Source: Lytechinus pictus (lineage: Eukaryota > Echinodermata > Echinoidea > Temnopleuroida > Toxopneustidae). Taken from it: DNA of 64,000 nt. The stretch is taken from positions 10,551,001-10,615,000 of the forward strand of contig NW_026974140.1 in assembly GCF_037042905.1 (NCBI RefSeq), in the 5' to 3' direction. Of this stretch, positions 10,740 to 23,539 are shown piece by piece (within the stretch, counting starts at the first letter, position 1; each line of letters starts with the position of its first letter). The notes under the pieces were generated by a model, which searched no databases, was not told the origin of the DNA, and saw only the letters and a program-made list of their open reading frames with translations. Made by a program: the position numbers and the translations under genes.

Positions 10740-12600
10740 TAGTTCTAGTTTAATTTACCCAAAAGTTTTGCTCGCTCGCAGTTTTTAGAAATTTTTGCCC
10801 TTTACGCCATATCTGCCCCATAGAAATTTAAATTTCTAAAGCCATCCCCTAAACTAAAAGAAAAATCCTTCACGGAGAACAATATTTGTCAGTCAATTCC
10901 AAACCATGAACACCGATATTGACAACCATGCATATATCCCTGTAATAATTTTTTCATTATTTTGTATTTCTTTATAATTTCAATTGTCTATTTTATAAGC
11001 GTGTCATGGAACCCTCTTGCCAGTGCAGTTTAGGCGAGGGTAACGAAATTGGAAGCACAATGGAGCAATTTCGTCAAGAAAATATTGGACAGAAAAAATA
11101 AATAAATAGGCCTAAATAAAAATGTTCCTCATTTCCGACCAAAGGTCTAATCAGATGGTTTGGGTTTTTTGCCAAGATAGAATAAAAAAAGGGGTTTTTC
11201 TTGCCCAAAACTGGCAATTGGAGATAGAGCGAGTTAGGGGGGGGGGGGGGACTTTAAAAAAATGCCCACTTATTGTCCAAATTCCAAGAGGAGTGAACAT
11301 GAGGGACCACTACTCATCAAAGCTTTGTCCCTAAATTGGGGCACGTTCATGCCACCTATATCCCTTGATCCATACCTCTGTCACCCATCATTTATATTTT
11401 TTCATCTTTGAGCACCTGGCCATTTTCTTTCTATCTCTCTCTCATCAAATGTAATCCCCCCCCCAAAAAAAATGCTTTATCCTCTTTTCCCCTTTCATTA
11501 TCATCCTCCCTCCGAGATTGGCCCACTATCATTCTCGGAACTTATCTCTCCAATTCTCAATATATCTATCTCTGTTAATGACTCCTTCACATTCATAGTT
11601 TTTTTTTCTTTCCCTTTTCCCATTCTAATTCACCTCGCCCCCCCTTTCTCTCTCATTATTCCTTATACAGTATAATCTTTGCATCTCTGGATCTTTCTCA
11701 CTTTTATATGAAATTTCCTTTTAATTTCTCGCCCTTGCTACTTCAAATCTTCATCTCAATCAATTATTTTCCTAATTTGACAATTTATGGGACAATATTC
11801 AGAGTTCATAAAAAAACAATCATACAATTTTCTACAAATATTAATTACTATTTCTAGTAGGGAAACAAGTGTGTTCTGAGGGGCAAATCATATTTTAACC
11901 ACACCCCACCCCCTCCCGATTCAATAAAAAAACGAACAAAGAGATGAAACAAAAAGAATGACATTTTATGTAAATTTATTACTTTTAAAATAAATACACA
12001 GTAAAATTTGTAAAACAATGCAATTTTGTTACCTTTCCCATGTCCTTTAATCATGACTGTATAAATATGATTTAAAGAGGTACATGGATTCAAATAAAAC
12101 ATAGTTATATCATAAATGAATACAATACATGTACCTCAATCAAGTGTACAACTACAAACATGATACATAATAATACATCTTAAAAAACAAGAATAACTAA
12201 ATCCTATTTTTATGCTTAATAAATATTTCCATTTAAAAGAGACAAAAATTTATGTAATATCATGAAGAGGAACTCACAGTGATGTTATTTATTCTTCTTC
12301 TCCTTTTCTCCTCTTCCACCCCTCCTCTTCTTTTTCTTCTTCATCTTCTTCTTTTCCTCCTCCTTTTTGGTTGTCTTCTTTTCTACTTATTATTCATTTG
12401 TATTATTATGACCTATCATCATTAACATAATAATTTTATGATAACAATCATAAAAAGATATCCACAATGTCAATATAATGATTATTATCTCTGAAAAAAT
12501 GAAAATTAGTACTTTTGATAATTTTCAAATCTTAAAGAGAATACTTCAGGGTACAGCCAGATAGTTCACTTGCCATGTGCAACCAGGTCCATGACGTCAC
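10740..12600. other. Intergenic, low-complexity tracts only
   Basis: Contains a G10 run near 11238, C/A runs near 11457-11470, and a pyrimidine-rich tract at 12290-12370 made of TCTTC/TCCTC words. The short open frames here are fragmentary and show no conserved motif. Confidence 0.45.
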
Positions 12601-13513
12601 GTCTTCAACAGTCTTGACTCTTGAACAATCTGAAATAAGAAGATTCAGTGAAAACAACTTTAGCAACTCAACTTGATAATAGTAGAGTGTTCACATACAT
12701 GTACATGCATGATGTATATCTTCAAGATTATGAAAGAGCCTTTTGAGATTGCAATCCCAGGCTTAAATAAAAAATATATATAAAGTAAAATAAAAAATGG
12801 GTTAATAGTCTCCGAATATTATTTTTTATACCCTTACATGGTTGTAAGAATATATTTCATTTCAATCAAGTCATTGGAGAAAATGTTCATATGTGGCGAA
12901 AAAATACAACACAAAATTGAGGTCAAGGTCATGTTTATTTATCAACTTGCCACCTCTCCCTTCTACTCCTACCACTATTTTATTCTTAAATGCACTTATA
13001 TTGTGTTTATGCTTGTAAGCTCACATTGTTAGTCTCTTTGTTGAGATTCTAATAAAAAATATAAATCAACTGAATCTGAATCTCTTGCAAAAGTTAAGTG
13101 GATAATAATTGTTACAATAGTATGGATCCAATAGTCTTCCTACATTTTGTTTTAATTTTGACGTGTTACATTGTTTTTGCTCTTACATATTTTTGAGAAT
13201 GCATTCCATAATTATATTGTCATTAATTGAAATATTAAGAGAGCTCAGTTGTCAATTGAAACTTGACTTTCTAAAAAAAAATCATGAGATTGATACCATC
13301 CATTTTTGTGAGTAAATTTAAGATGAAATTATTACAAGATGTGGATGAATTGTAAAAGAGATTCATATTTGTAAATTAATAATATATAACAGTACATCGC
13401 ATTTACAACCGCTCTTAAGAACAATAAAATAAATTAGAATAAATATTACCGTACAGTATACTTGTATTTACAAGTAGAATATTTAATAAACACAACTTTA
13501 TATAAAAACTCAC

Positions 13514-13636
13514 CTTCATACTAAAAGAGATTTCTTGTTCAATGGCACACATTGGCAGAGTTTGTGGACTTCCATCTCCTTCCAGTTGCAATCCCCCTCT
13601 TTATTTCTACCTCTTCTCACCGTTTGTGTGGTTCAA
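13514..13636 (-). ncRNA. Possible spliced non-coding or 5' UTR exon
   Basis: A 123-bp block is bounded on the minus strand by a pyrimidine-rich acceptor (CACTTTCCTAACAG) and a consensus donor (AAG then GTGAGT). Another acceptor-like site (CTTCTTATTTCAG) lies at 12630 on the same strand, which could start a next exon. Only short ORFs interrupted by stops are present. It could be an untranslated exon of rab30, whose ATG exon demands an upstream exon, or of an unrelated lncRNA, or coincidence. Confidence 0.25.
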
Positions 13637-13639
13637 CTG

Positions 13640-15180
13640 TTAGGAAAGTGAATACCAAATTTTTAATAGTAACAGATGAGATGAATTCATATTTACATTA
13701 TGTATAAACAACTGAAGTCCCTTCTTTAAAAAATATTTTAATCATTACAGATTTTGTCAAATATAATTTGACAGGGGTGTTGGGAGAGTTTCACTGGCTA
13801 TTTTCAGAACTGTGTAAAAATGAATTATATCCATGAGTGCATTGAGAATACAAATCAAAGGCAAATAAGGAGTCATTCAACCTTGAAATGGTTTGATGAA
13901 AACACTAAGAAGGTTCAAATTTGAACCTTAGGGGTTGGTACAATAAGGAGTACCAATAAGAGCAATTATGCTCATTTGTGCACCTTTATGGGTGTAGCAG
14001 ATTTGAACCATGTAATTAAGGTTAAAAGATTTGAACATTTTTAATGTTTAAGTAATACTATTATGCACCTTAAAAGGTAAAATGTTGCCCCTTTTATTGT
14101 GCAAACAAACATTTCTGGGTGCAAACAATAATGACATGGTCAATTTTTGCACCTTTTATCACTTAGGGTGCAATATTGCAAGGAGAGTACAAGTGTTTCA
14201 TTTAGGCTTCAAATTCCTTTTTTCTGTTAGAAAAATATGTTAGAAAATTAATTTACACACGCAATATATGAATACTTCTAATGAAGATAGGTTTTGATAG
14301 GTAAGAAAATTGTAGGCCTTATAATTTTATTATTTATGCAAAAATTAGGGATTTAAAAAAATTCAAATTGCCAATGTTTTTTTTTCAAAAAAAAAAGCAC
14401 CCCTTTAATGATTTATCCTCTTTAGAGTAAATAGGTAAAAGAAATAGAATATAGTACAAAAAATTATTGATAACAGTCACCAAGAGAATTTCAATTATCA
14501 TGGTTATTTTATCCACAGATCAGAAACCAAATCTTGTAGTTACCGGTAATGGAAAGGACTTTTCTCCAAGCATATTACTTGTGCATTGGTTTAAAATTAA
14601 TAGAAAAGGCATTTGATAAGGTTTTTAACCTGTTAAACAAATCAAAGAACTAAAATGTGCACTTTATCCTCAGAAGTGTTTTAAACTTATCAAACAGGTA
14701 GCTTGTCTACATGCCAGCAGCCAGCTCGCAGAGAATATATTCAAATCAGACAACACAGAGGATACATACATGTAGATCTATTTTTTGTTGTTGACTGCAT
14801 GTTTAACTTATTGCTTTTGTTAAAAATTGGAAGTCTAAAATATCAATCGAAGATGTACATTAATATCTATATTAGATATCAACATACAATGTAGTCATCA
14901 GTCTCATCAGACAAGTTTTTTGTGTGAAATTACATGTCTTTTCAGTTTAGTGTTTAACTTAATTAGTTCAGGGTGTAATTCTCCCCCCCCCCCTTTCTTT
15001 CCCTTCCTGTTCAGTAGTCTCCAGTCTTTAACAGAGGGTGACCCAGGGTTTTCTAGATTATTTTATCACCTTTATTACACACCAATCACTTTTTTTTTCT
15101 TAACGGAGAGGACCCCCCCCCCCCCAACTCGCTCATAGGGTCTTATACTCTACATGTTATTGCAGTGCACATCTACCAAC
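13640..15180. other. AT-rich intergenic; one 20-bp perfect palindrome
   Basis: AAGGTTCAAATTTGAACCTT at 13910-13929 is a perfect palindrome. It sits in a patch (13880-14180) where TTGAACCTT- and GCACCTTT-like words recur in both orientations. Homopolymer C runs occur at 14983 and 15113. No exon was recognised. Confidence 0.5.
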
Positions 15181-16460
15181 TGATGAATCTTGACTAGATT
15201 TAGGCCTCTACCCCTGGCATTAGAAAACAATATTAGAGCTAGACTACCCTATTCCATAGCTCTATCAAAAACCCAGGGGGCTCCACCACCTTAGCGTACG
15301 CAGTGGAGGCCCCGCCTCCCAAAGGTCTAAGTTAGAACCTCGGTACTAGACTATTTGAATTTTGATATCAGAGTTAAGAAGCCAGGCTAAAGATTAGACA
15401 TAGAATGGATCTACAGTAACATTTGTAGTTCTAGTAGATCTATAATGTTAGATAATCTATGATAGATAGGCCCTACAAATGATTAGCTTACTAATGATGT
15501 AAAGACAGTTTCAATTTTGGGCCCTAGAATATACAAATAAATTACAAGCGATCGCTCGTTCTGTATGAGCTAGATCTATTTCAGATCTCTTGTATTGCTA
15601 AACTAGATTGGGTACCGAATTAGGTCTCGATTTTGATTTATAATAAAAGCATGAATGGAAGGAACCCAGGCCAGACCCGGTCCAGGGCTGCACCACCTCA
15701 TTCCCTGGCCAGAACCAAGGCCCAAACCGGGGTAGGCCTACATGTAGATCTAGTAAAGTAGTAATACAATGGTAGGGCCAGCTCAGCTCACCAAGACAAA
15801 TTTAAATTTCTTCGATCTAGATCTAGACCTGGGAGGTCTAGTGACTAGTCTAAGTCTAACTTAGACCCTAGATAGAAAACTAGATCAGAATAGATCTACT
15901 GACTACTGCAGATCTAGACTAGAACTTAAAAGGGGCCAAGCTAATATAGCTAATATAGCTAGGGCCTGGCCCTGCCTACCTCAGGCGAGGGCTCGTATAT
16001 AGGCTCGAATACACTTCACTACCGCTACCCTCCGCTCCACCTATCTGATACTAGTGGAGCGGACGGTAGCGGTAGTGAAGTATACTATCTATAGTGGAGC
16101 CTATACGAACCCTCGCTTGAGGTAGGCCATACCTACTAGGCTCTACTCTCTAGCCTAATTTTTTTTAAATCTCCTAACATAGGCTCTGTTATAACTTATA
16201 TAGGTCTGGGCTAGGCCCTAACTTATTCTTACTTAGTTTGTCTTACTCTTAGTACTCTTAGTTACTAACAGTAACACTAACTGACTGAGGGCTAGAAAGT
16301 CTAGACTAGGGCCTGGCTCTGACGCGACGGTCAGTGAGTGACAGAGCTGGATAGACTCTAGGCCCTAACTAGAGGGTCTAGTCTAGTCGAATCTAATGCT
16401 AGGCCTAGACTAGATCTAACTTGTTAAGGTTAAAATTAAGACTCTAGAAAGACTACTGAC
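15180..16460. repeat. CTAG-rich compositional island
   Basis: The tetramer CTAG, often within AGATCTAGA or TCTAGACTAG, occurs roughly 30 times by eye in about 1.28 kb, against about 5 expected for random sequence and far fewer in the flanks. GGCCCTA and TAGGCCT words are also frequent. There is no clean tandem period and no open frame. It contains the inverted repeat at 15975-16126. I do not know what it is. Confidence 0.7.
15975..16126. repeat. About 150-bp imperfect inverted repeat
   Basis: The left arm starts CCTACCTCAGGCGAGGGCTC and contains CACTTCACTACCGCTACC. The right arm contains GGTAGCGGTAGTGAAGTATA and ends CCCTCGCTTGAGGTAGG. Arms are about 70 bp with a spacer of roughly 10 bp and only scattered mismatches. 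It is a long stem-loop, plausibly a foldback element, nested in the CTAG-rich island. Confidence 0.8.
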
Positions 16461-16499
16461 TAGATTTAGAATTTTCCAGAAAGGGCGGGGGTGCTCTAA

Positions 16500-16705
16500 A
16501 AAAAACCCTTAAAATCAATGTCCAAAAGGCAAAACTCCAATATGTCGTGAAGATGAATTAAAACTGTTTTCTGTCGGTGTTCATTCCACGCATTATTCAT
16601 GTCCATCCGACACAAGAACCTTAAAAACAATGTCCAATGTCGTGAAGATTACTTAAAACTGTTTTCTGACGGTGTTGATTCCATGCATTTTTTGTCTGCG
16701 TCAGA
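16500..16705 (+). repeat. Two direct copies of an approximately 100-bp unit
   Basis: Both copies contain a CCTTAAAA-CAATGTCCAA head, TGTCGTGAAGAT, TTAAAACTGTTTTCTG and CGGTGTT-ATTCCA. They start near 16506 and 16619. No element ends were recognised. Confidence 0.65.
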
Positions 16706-16979
16706 CGACGGAACCTCCGGCTAGCACTGCCGGCGTTGTACGGCTAAAAGCAGCCGGAGAGTTTACAAGCAATCATTGCATAAAATTGACGGCGATGATA
16801 ATTCATTTAAGATATCTCTTAATACTTAGAAACTTTAATTTTTAGTCAGAACGTGAGATATATCTATTATCTATGATATATAACAGTGAAAATTAGATAC
16901 ATACCAAAATATGCCTCTATCCCGTCAAAATGGGAAGCCGATGACCCTTTTTCGCAAGAACTTGCTGCGGCTGAATAAT

Positions 16980-17182
16980 GACGACTTATGCAAAGTTTAT
17001 GTCAACAGGCTCGTTCATGACTATTCAGTTTATGTAATGATGATTAATTCACGTCATAAGCTAAAACAATACATAAATATTTTTATGCAACGAAATTTAT
17101 GTCAACGGCATAAGCTATGCATGATTTTATGTCATGATCAAAATTTATGTCATTATGACATAAATTTTTATGCAACAGGGCC
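16980..17182. repeat. ATGTCATGACATAAA-rich repeat block, right
   Basis: Inverted counterpart of 9513-9725. It is filled with TTTATGTCA and TGACATAAA words and ends with the phrase GCAACAGGGCCCTGGG, which in the left arm is CTGGGCCCTGTTGC. Confidence 0.7.
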
Positions 17183-17345
17183 CTGGGCACAGACTGGAAC
17201 CTCAAAAAAACGAAAAGTTCTCTCCTTCTACCCCAGACCCAGTCTCGATCGGCCATTTTGTTACAATTCATAACAAAAATGGCCGATCGAGACGGGGGTA
17301 GAAGGAGAGAACTTTTCGTTTTTTGAGGTTCCAGTCTGTGCCCAG
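17183..17345. mobile_element. 163-bp foldback MITE inserted in the right arm of the inverted duplication
   Basis: CTGGGCACAGACTGGAACC at the left and its exact complement at the right delimit a nearly perfect palindrome. The arms are about 75 bp around a TTACAATTCATAA loop, the left arm having a few extra bases near CCCAGACCCAG. The equivalent place in the left arm of the duplication (9505-9520) reads CATCTGGGCCCTGTTGC without it, so an empty site is available for comparison. Confidence 0.85.
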
Positions 17346-17537
17346 ATGTCAGGAAACTGCCACTCGTTAGACCTTCATCCATATAATCGTGGTAAGTGCA
17401 TAATTTCTGTTTTCACAATTCATTTGGAGAAATATTTAGACCATAAATCACCCTAGTCCCGTGAGTATGGTCAAATACACGCTAAGCCCCTGGGCTCCCG
17501 CCCGCTGGGCAGGCGGGAGCTCCCTGACACTGGGTTA
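17345..17537 (-). repeat. Right arm of the long inverted duplication
   Basis: Reverse-complement partner of 9322-9512, beginning CCCAGATGTCAGGAAACTGC and ending with the GC-rich hairpin head and GACACTGGGTTATC. The arms are separated by about 7.8 kb holding the X-box tandem repeat, the possible spliced exon and the CTAG-rich island. Confidence 0.85.
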
Positions 17538-18232
17538 TCAATATCATCATGCGAGCTCACGTCGTCACGAGTCACAGTCACACTAACTAACTACCATCGG
17601 TGAACATGGTGAATGAATGGGGATTATAGTGAAATGTTAGAAATTGTTAAGGAAATCCCCAGAAACGACGGTTATTCCTGTCTACATAAAGTGGTGATCA
17701 AAAGTTCATTGTTTATATCAATGTTTCAACTTCGAATTCTGACGTTAATCTGACGGGACTAAACACTCAAATAGCTAACAAAATTATAAACATGTGGGAC
17801 TGAAATGAACTTGTCTGACGGGATTGCACAAATCATTTGATATCAATTAGGCCTATCATAAAAAAAATCATGCCAGCATAATTACGGTATAGGCCCCTAT
17901 CAGTAAAATTAATTAGAGGGGGGCTACCTCATACAACTTTTAAAGATACTAAGAAAATAAGCAAACTATGAGAAATGTTCATACCAACGTAGATCCAGGT
18001 AGAAAAAAAAGAAGGGATCGCCAGTCCGTCCCTATTCTCGGCAGATCCCAGAATCTGATATTATGCGAGCAGCGCAAGCGAGCGAGATATGGGCGGGGGC
18101 GGGGCGCCTAATAAAGCGAAAGCGGTTGCAGGAAGGGGGTGAGCAAGATCTCTGGCCCCAATCATTTATAAAATATAAAACTAAGTTAAGTATAACTGTG
18201 TTTTATGTTCTTATATTTCCAATTTACTCTTC

Positions 18233-18670
18233 GGGGGGGGGGGGGGGCAGTCAAATATATCGCTGTACACACGCGTGACCAAGTAATTTCCAATAAACGC
18301 CCCCTAAAAAAGTTTTTCTCTGTGTGCAAAATAACCCCCTAAACAAGTTTTTCGCTGGGTTTGTTTACACATTTTGGCCCCTAAGCAAGTTGTCTCCAAA
18401 ATATCACCTCAGGGAAAAAGCTTGCATGGGAAAACACACGTTTGACTATTCTATTAAAAACATACCCTAAATACGTTGACCCCGCGATTAACCATTGACC
18501 AGTCTTTCAAAACCACCCTTTTTCTTGAAAATCAGTGTTTTTGATACCCTTAACGAGTCCACGTGCGGGCCGCGTCCAAAACTGAAAAAACATCCCTTTA
18601 AACACGTTTTTTTGGTCACGCATGTGTACAGCAATATATTTGACTGCCCCCCCCCCCCCCCCCCCCCCCC
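18233..18670. mobile_element. MITE with poly-G ends and 35-bp inverted termini
   Basis: A G15 run followed by CAGTCAAATATATCGCTGTA and CACGCGTGACC at the left mirrors GGTCACGCATGTGTACAGCA, ATATATTTGACTG and C24 at the right. The interior (about 330 bp) repeats CCCCTAAA-AAGTTTTT phrases three or four times. No target duplication is clear because of the homopolymer ends. Confidence 0.75.
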
Positions 18671-21600
18671 GGCTACTGTTTTCCATTTTCATCAAAACGT
18701 TTCTAGACTTGATCTGCATCAGCTCCAGCCCCCGTTGCTCCAGCCCGGCCCCTAAACCCCACTCTTTCATCCTCTCTCTCTTTTGTCCCTTTCCCTTGTT
18801 TTCTACATTGTTTAGGGGAAATCCGTCAGTTTTCCACAAGTATTTACTTAATCAGGACAATTCAACCTTACAATTGTGTGAAAAGGAAACTATAATTTTT
18901 TTTTGTAAATATATATTTAAAAATAGAAAATGAAGAGGAATAAGAAACTTGAGATCATAATCAATCTCAAAATCACAATTTGGTGAACAAATTATCAAGA
19001 GTGGATGGGATTTTTCTGAATACTCTCCACTTTGTCATGAATGTTAAAAGGATTGTGGTTTTCTCAAGAAATATTTCCCTCAAGATGATACTAAAACAAA
19101 TAGCATATTGTTAAATATCCTCGTCAAAGAAAAATATTATTCTGAGTAAAAATTCTGAATAGGTGCTACTTTACGCAATTTTGTATTTTGGAGGATTTGA
19201 AGCAATTAACAAACCAAGGAAGAGTCTCGACCTATGCAACATTATGTAGCCAATATCCAAAATCACCTATTTAATAAATCAAAACTTTTCAAAATGTTTG
19301 TTTTTTCATCTCTATCTTTCCTGTTTTCCCTTATCAAAGCAACTTTCCATTTGGGTTGAATCCCCCTGGATACATCAGCATCAATTTATTCAATAATAAT
19401 ACACAACCATTTTTAATTACAAAATAAATTTAATCAGTTTCTCATTTGTAAACTCCATATGATCATTGAACATTAAGAAATTGTATCAAACAAATTATTC
19501 TTAATAAACAAAGACAACACAGAGTGTGACAATTTTATCTTGCAATGGAAGTGATTCAATATTTCTTCATTTTCTTGCATTTGCCAGTGAAACATTTTCT
19601 TAAAATGTTTGATACTACCCACCACCATATATCACAATAGTATTGTAGAATATTTATTTTTTAAATGCATAAGATTGCACTAATTGAAAAAAAAGCTACA
19701 TAAAAGTCAAATAACACATACCCTATATTTGGTGTGAGATTGTACATGTAAAATAGTGTTTTTCAACCCTAGACGTTTACTTTCAGTTATCTAGTTTTCG
19801 GGTTGAAAATCACCAGATATGAGTGTTTTCAAAATGATACTCAATACACATAAGCCCTATCAGTCAAACATCAGAAACAATAAAACTATACTCTCATTCA
19901 AAATGAATCACCAATAAATATGGTTTAATTACTTCTTTTTTTTTAGATTACAAATACTATACCAACAAGCTCTGCTTTTACCTTTGGCTCCCCATATCCA
20001 CACCTCTCATTTTCTTTGTCATTATATTACAACCATTTACAAGAATACATTATAGTACTTTTTTTTTTTATTGTTATATTAAGTATACATTTCATATTTT
20101 ACGATATTTATTTATGCCTACCTATGATAATTTATATTGTATAATATTGTTTATATTGTATAATATTATTGTTTGTACTGAGTTGTTGATTTTGTTGAAA
20201 ATGTGAAATGTTGATATGAATAAACCTTGAAACCTTGAATTTTATTTATAATTTGCACAGAAAAATATCATTGGAAATATTTATGAAGTATTAATGGGAT
20301 TGAAAACTATAATAGCTCTAGACCATATTTTTGTGACAGTTCTTTGTTCGCTTCTTTATTATCATTTGTTTGGTGTCACCTGTGCCTGGGAGGCGAAAAG
20401 CGAACTGAATCACTATGACCCGCAGGTCTCTCCTCCCGATATAACTGATTGGGGGAGTGCAGGTGGACCACTACACCGGGGTTTCCCCCTACTCTTATAC
20501 GAATAGTGCAGAGGGTTCTTAACGTGCAAAGGTGGTGACTCTCCTCTCCTCTCCTTTATTTGGTTATGGATCCTAGGTCAGACAAATCTTATACATATGG
20601 TCTGAACAACAATATAAAATTGACCAAAGACATTGATCTGTAGGTTTCAATGTTATCTTTTCCTGCAAATTGTCTCTTGAGATTTTTAATTCATTAACAG
20701 GAAAATATTGGAATATTTGCACTTTTCTACATTAAAAGAAACAAATTCACAATTCAGTTCACATTTATAGATAACATCATAGTATGGACACATCAGGCTG
20801 GTACATCAGGCTGGTGGGAACATGGTAATAGGGTGTAACATTTAACTCCAAAGTGTCAAAATAGAAGAAAAAAAATAAATGATTTTTGTCCTTGTTTTTG
20901 TCAAACATAGGTTTAATTAAGAGGAAAAAATAAAAAAGATTCGGTTTGACCCCTCTGTTGTGAAAGCACAGACAATATTTTATGAAAATGATAACACTAG
21001 AGCTTAACAAAATAGCTGAGGAAATTCTTTTGTGTCCATTTTGGCTCCAATAGACCATGATATATCAGTATGGAAGACATAAGTCTCTGACAATAAAATA
21101 TACTAAAATCTAATAAACTAATTATATTGCAACTTGACTAAACATACTAAAATTTTATAAATATGCAATCTCTCTTGTATGTCACAATTCTAAATTTCAA
21201 ACATACATGAAGGAATATCAGGACTAAAAGTCCTTTGGAAATCTTAAATCAAAGTTGAGAAATACACTAGATGCACAATATCTTTCATGATATTTTCAAT
21301 TCTTTACATGAAACATATCTGATCATGGCAGCATCACCAATATTGAAGTTGCATTCAAACGCAGCTCCAGAAATCAAAAGCGAATTGATTTTTAACCAAT
21401 CACAAGCACATATTTTTTACTATTGTGCAAGATTTTTGGAATTGTGTTTGAACGCAACTTTTGTGCAACAGGCACTAGAGCCCTGTAACGAAAATTCATC
21501 AATGTATCTTAAAGTTTATTTATATGATGGACAGCACATGATGACCTGTATAATCAATTACAAAATCAACCCTACAATCAATCACTAACTTCCATGTTAC

Positions 21601-22890
21601 GAGGCATGGGGGGCTGTTTCACAAAGAGTTGATCTGAACGTTAAACCATCCATAATTGCAAATTAGGACATGGAATCAATACATCATCTACTATTGCATG
21701 TCCTATCAGCATGAATCTATCATTTGATGATGTGGTGATGTTGTACTATATATAGCACATACATATAACTAAACTGAATCATCAATCTGTTAAAATGCGA
21801 GAGTAAACACATTTTTCATCAATATCATCTAAATGATTTACAAGAAACGACCCAACAGAAGTGACATAGTATACATGTAGATAAAACAAAGAGAAATATA
21901 AGAAATAGGCCTAAGAAGAATATATATATCTTTGTTGTATGGGAATGATTCAGCCGATCCAAATGGTATTGCACACTACTTGTGATGGTAATTTTCTTTC
22001 CACTCATGTACATAGTTGCACTTGTTGGAACAGAATTTTCTCTCAAACAAATTTTTAGTCACACTCCCTCACCACACTAAACTATTAGTCTACAGGTACA
22101 GACCCTGATTGAATCTTTTTATATCAACAAGCAAATCTTGGAACAAGTCTTGCACATAAATGTCACAATTTAATTCATACCCTGGTAGGCTTGGAATTCA
22201 GAACATTTTGTTTTAATAAAAAATAAATAAAAGGGGTGGTGCCTTCATGCCACTCAACTATAAAATTTAAGATATGATGTAGTTGTAAGACTATATTCCA
22301 TTAAATTCATTTAAAGTGCTTAGAGCCTAATGGAAAAAACGCAGTATAAGTAATAATAATATTCATCAGAGAAAACAATTATCTTCAGATAATCATTAGG
22401 AATACAAATACAAAGTACTACATCATGACAATACTCACATTTTTTAAAATTATTGTATCAATGTAAAACTTCAAATTCAATGATTCATAAGATATATCAC
22501 TAGGACAATAATCAAGGTTTCAAATGAGTAGAGAGCTCTGAGCAATAACCTTTCTTTACCATTAATCATGAGGGTTTTAAATATCAGCATTAATTCACAA
22601 AGTGTAGACCTTACTTGTACATTCATTAGCCAAGCAACAAAAATAGAATGTAAACATGTCATGCAAAGCACGAATCATGTTTGACTCCTATTTAGACATT
22701 CCTTGTTTAAATCATAACTATTTCCACTTAATTTGCATAATATTGGAATAGAATCAAATTATCACAGGTGAACATGTATATTTTTCCAAGCTGTATGATT
22801 GAGACAAGATTCTATGATCAAATATCGAAGAAGTCTTCGATGCCCCAACCCCCACCACCCTACAAATGTAATAGGCCATTTCAGTGTAAG
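18671..22890. other. AT-rich intergenic stretch
   Basis: No gene recognised. At 20120-20245 a sequence ending TGAATAAACCTTGAAACCTTGAA-like resembles the 3' tail of an RTE-type LINE. Around 20380-20530 there is a GC-richer repeat-like block containing GGGGGAGTGCAGGTGGACCA. A SINE-like tail (GCAGTATAAGTAATAATAAT) lies near 22340. A 105-residue open frame at 21271-21588 has no recognisable motif. Confidence 0.45.
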
Positions 22891-22892
22891 CA

Positions 22893-22968
22893 AAGGTTGT
22901 AGTTAACTGTATCATCATTGGTACTATAAGACGATATCATAGTTTAATAGACATTTATAGTGGGTTGT
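22893..22968. repeat. Isolated degenerate unit of the UFSP2-derived minisatellite
   Basis: The block reads AGGTTGTAGTTAACTGTATC, then a diverged middle, then TATCATAGTTTAATAGACAT. It aligns along its length to the 71-bp unit of the main array, about 570 bp to its right. A further partial match (TTGTAGTTAGCTGTCTTG) is at 23164. These are older outliers of the same repeat. Confidence 0.7.
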
Positions 22969-23539
22969 ATTTGATAAGTAGATGGTCTGATGCTTAGACC
23001 ATCAGACACCATCAAAGCTACATGTAAGTCCACTTGGTCTACTACTGTTTGTTTGAATTAACCAATAATTGATCACTTGGTTGATCTGTAATTCAGTCTA
23101 TTTCCCAGATACCACAATATAATTTTGCACCAAGTGGGAATTCAATATTACAGTAAACAAAAATTGTAGTTAGCTGTCTTGTAGCTTGCATAAGTTAATA
23201 ATAGATATAACACAGTTCTTGTATAGCACAGATTACATTATGATATAAACTTCCTATGCACTTCCAAAAGACCAGGATATTATTAGCCTGGCTTTCGCAC
23301 CGCAGCCTTTTACAGTGCGGAAGCATTACTTTCAAGAAATAAATTTGTGCCAGGTTCTCATTTACCTCACCTGGGTTGAGTGCAGCACAGTGTGGATGAG
23401 TTTCTTGCCAAAGAAACTGATCCATGGCTGGGATTCTTAGGAGGGTGTAAGAAAAGAAACTAGGCTAGTTCGTCAATGGGAGAGGATATCCTAGTTCAAC
23501 AGCTAAGCATATTATAGTTCAGTTTGTATAGATGGTTTG

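Noticed and set aside
18495-18933. Overlapping open frames around a C24 run
   Set aside because: Run through MITE termini and homopolymers; Pro/Gly runs reflect the poly-C only.
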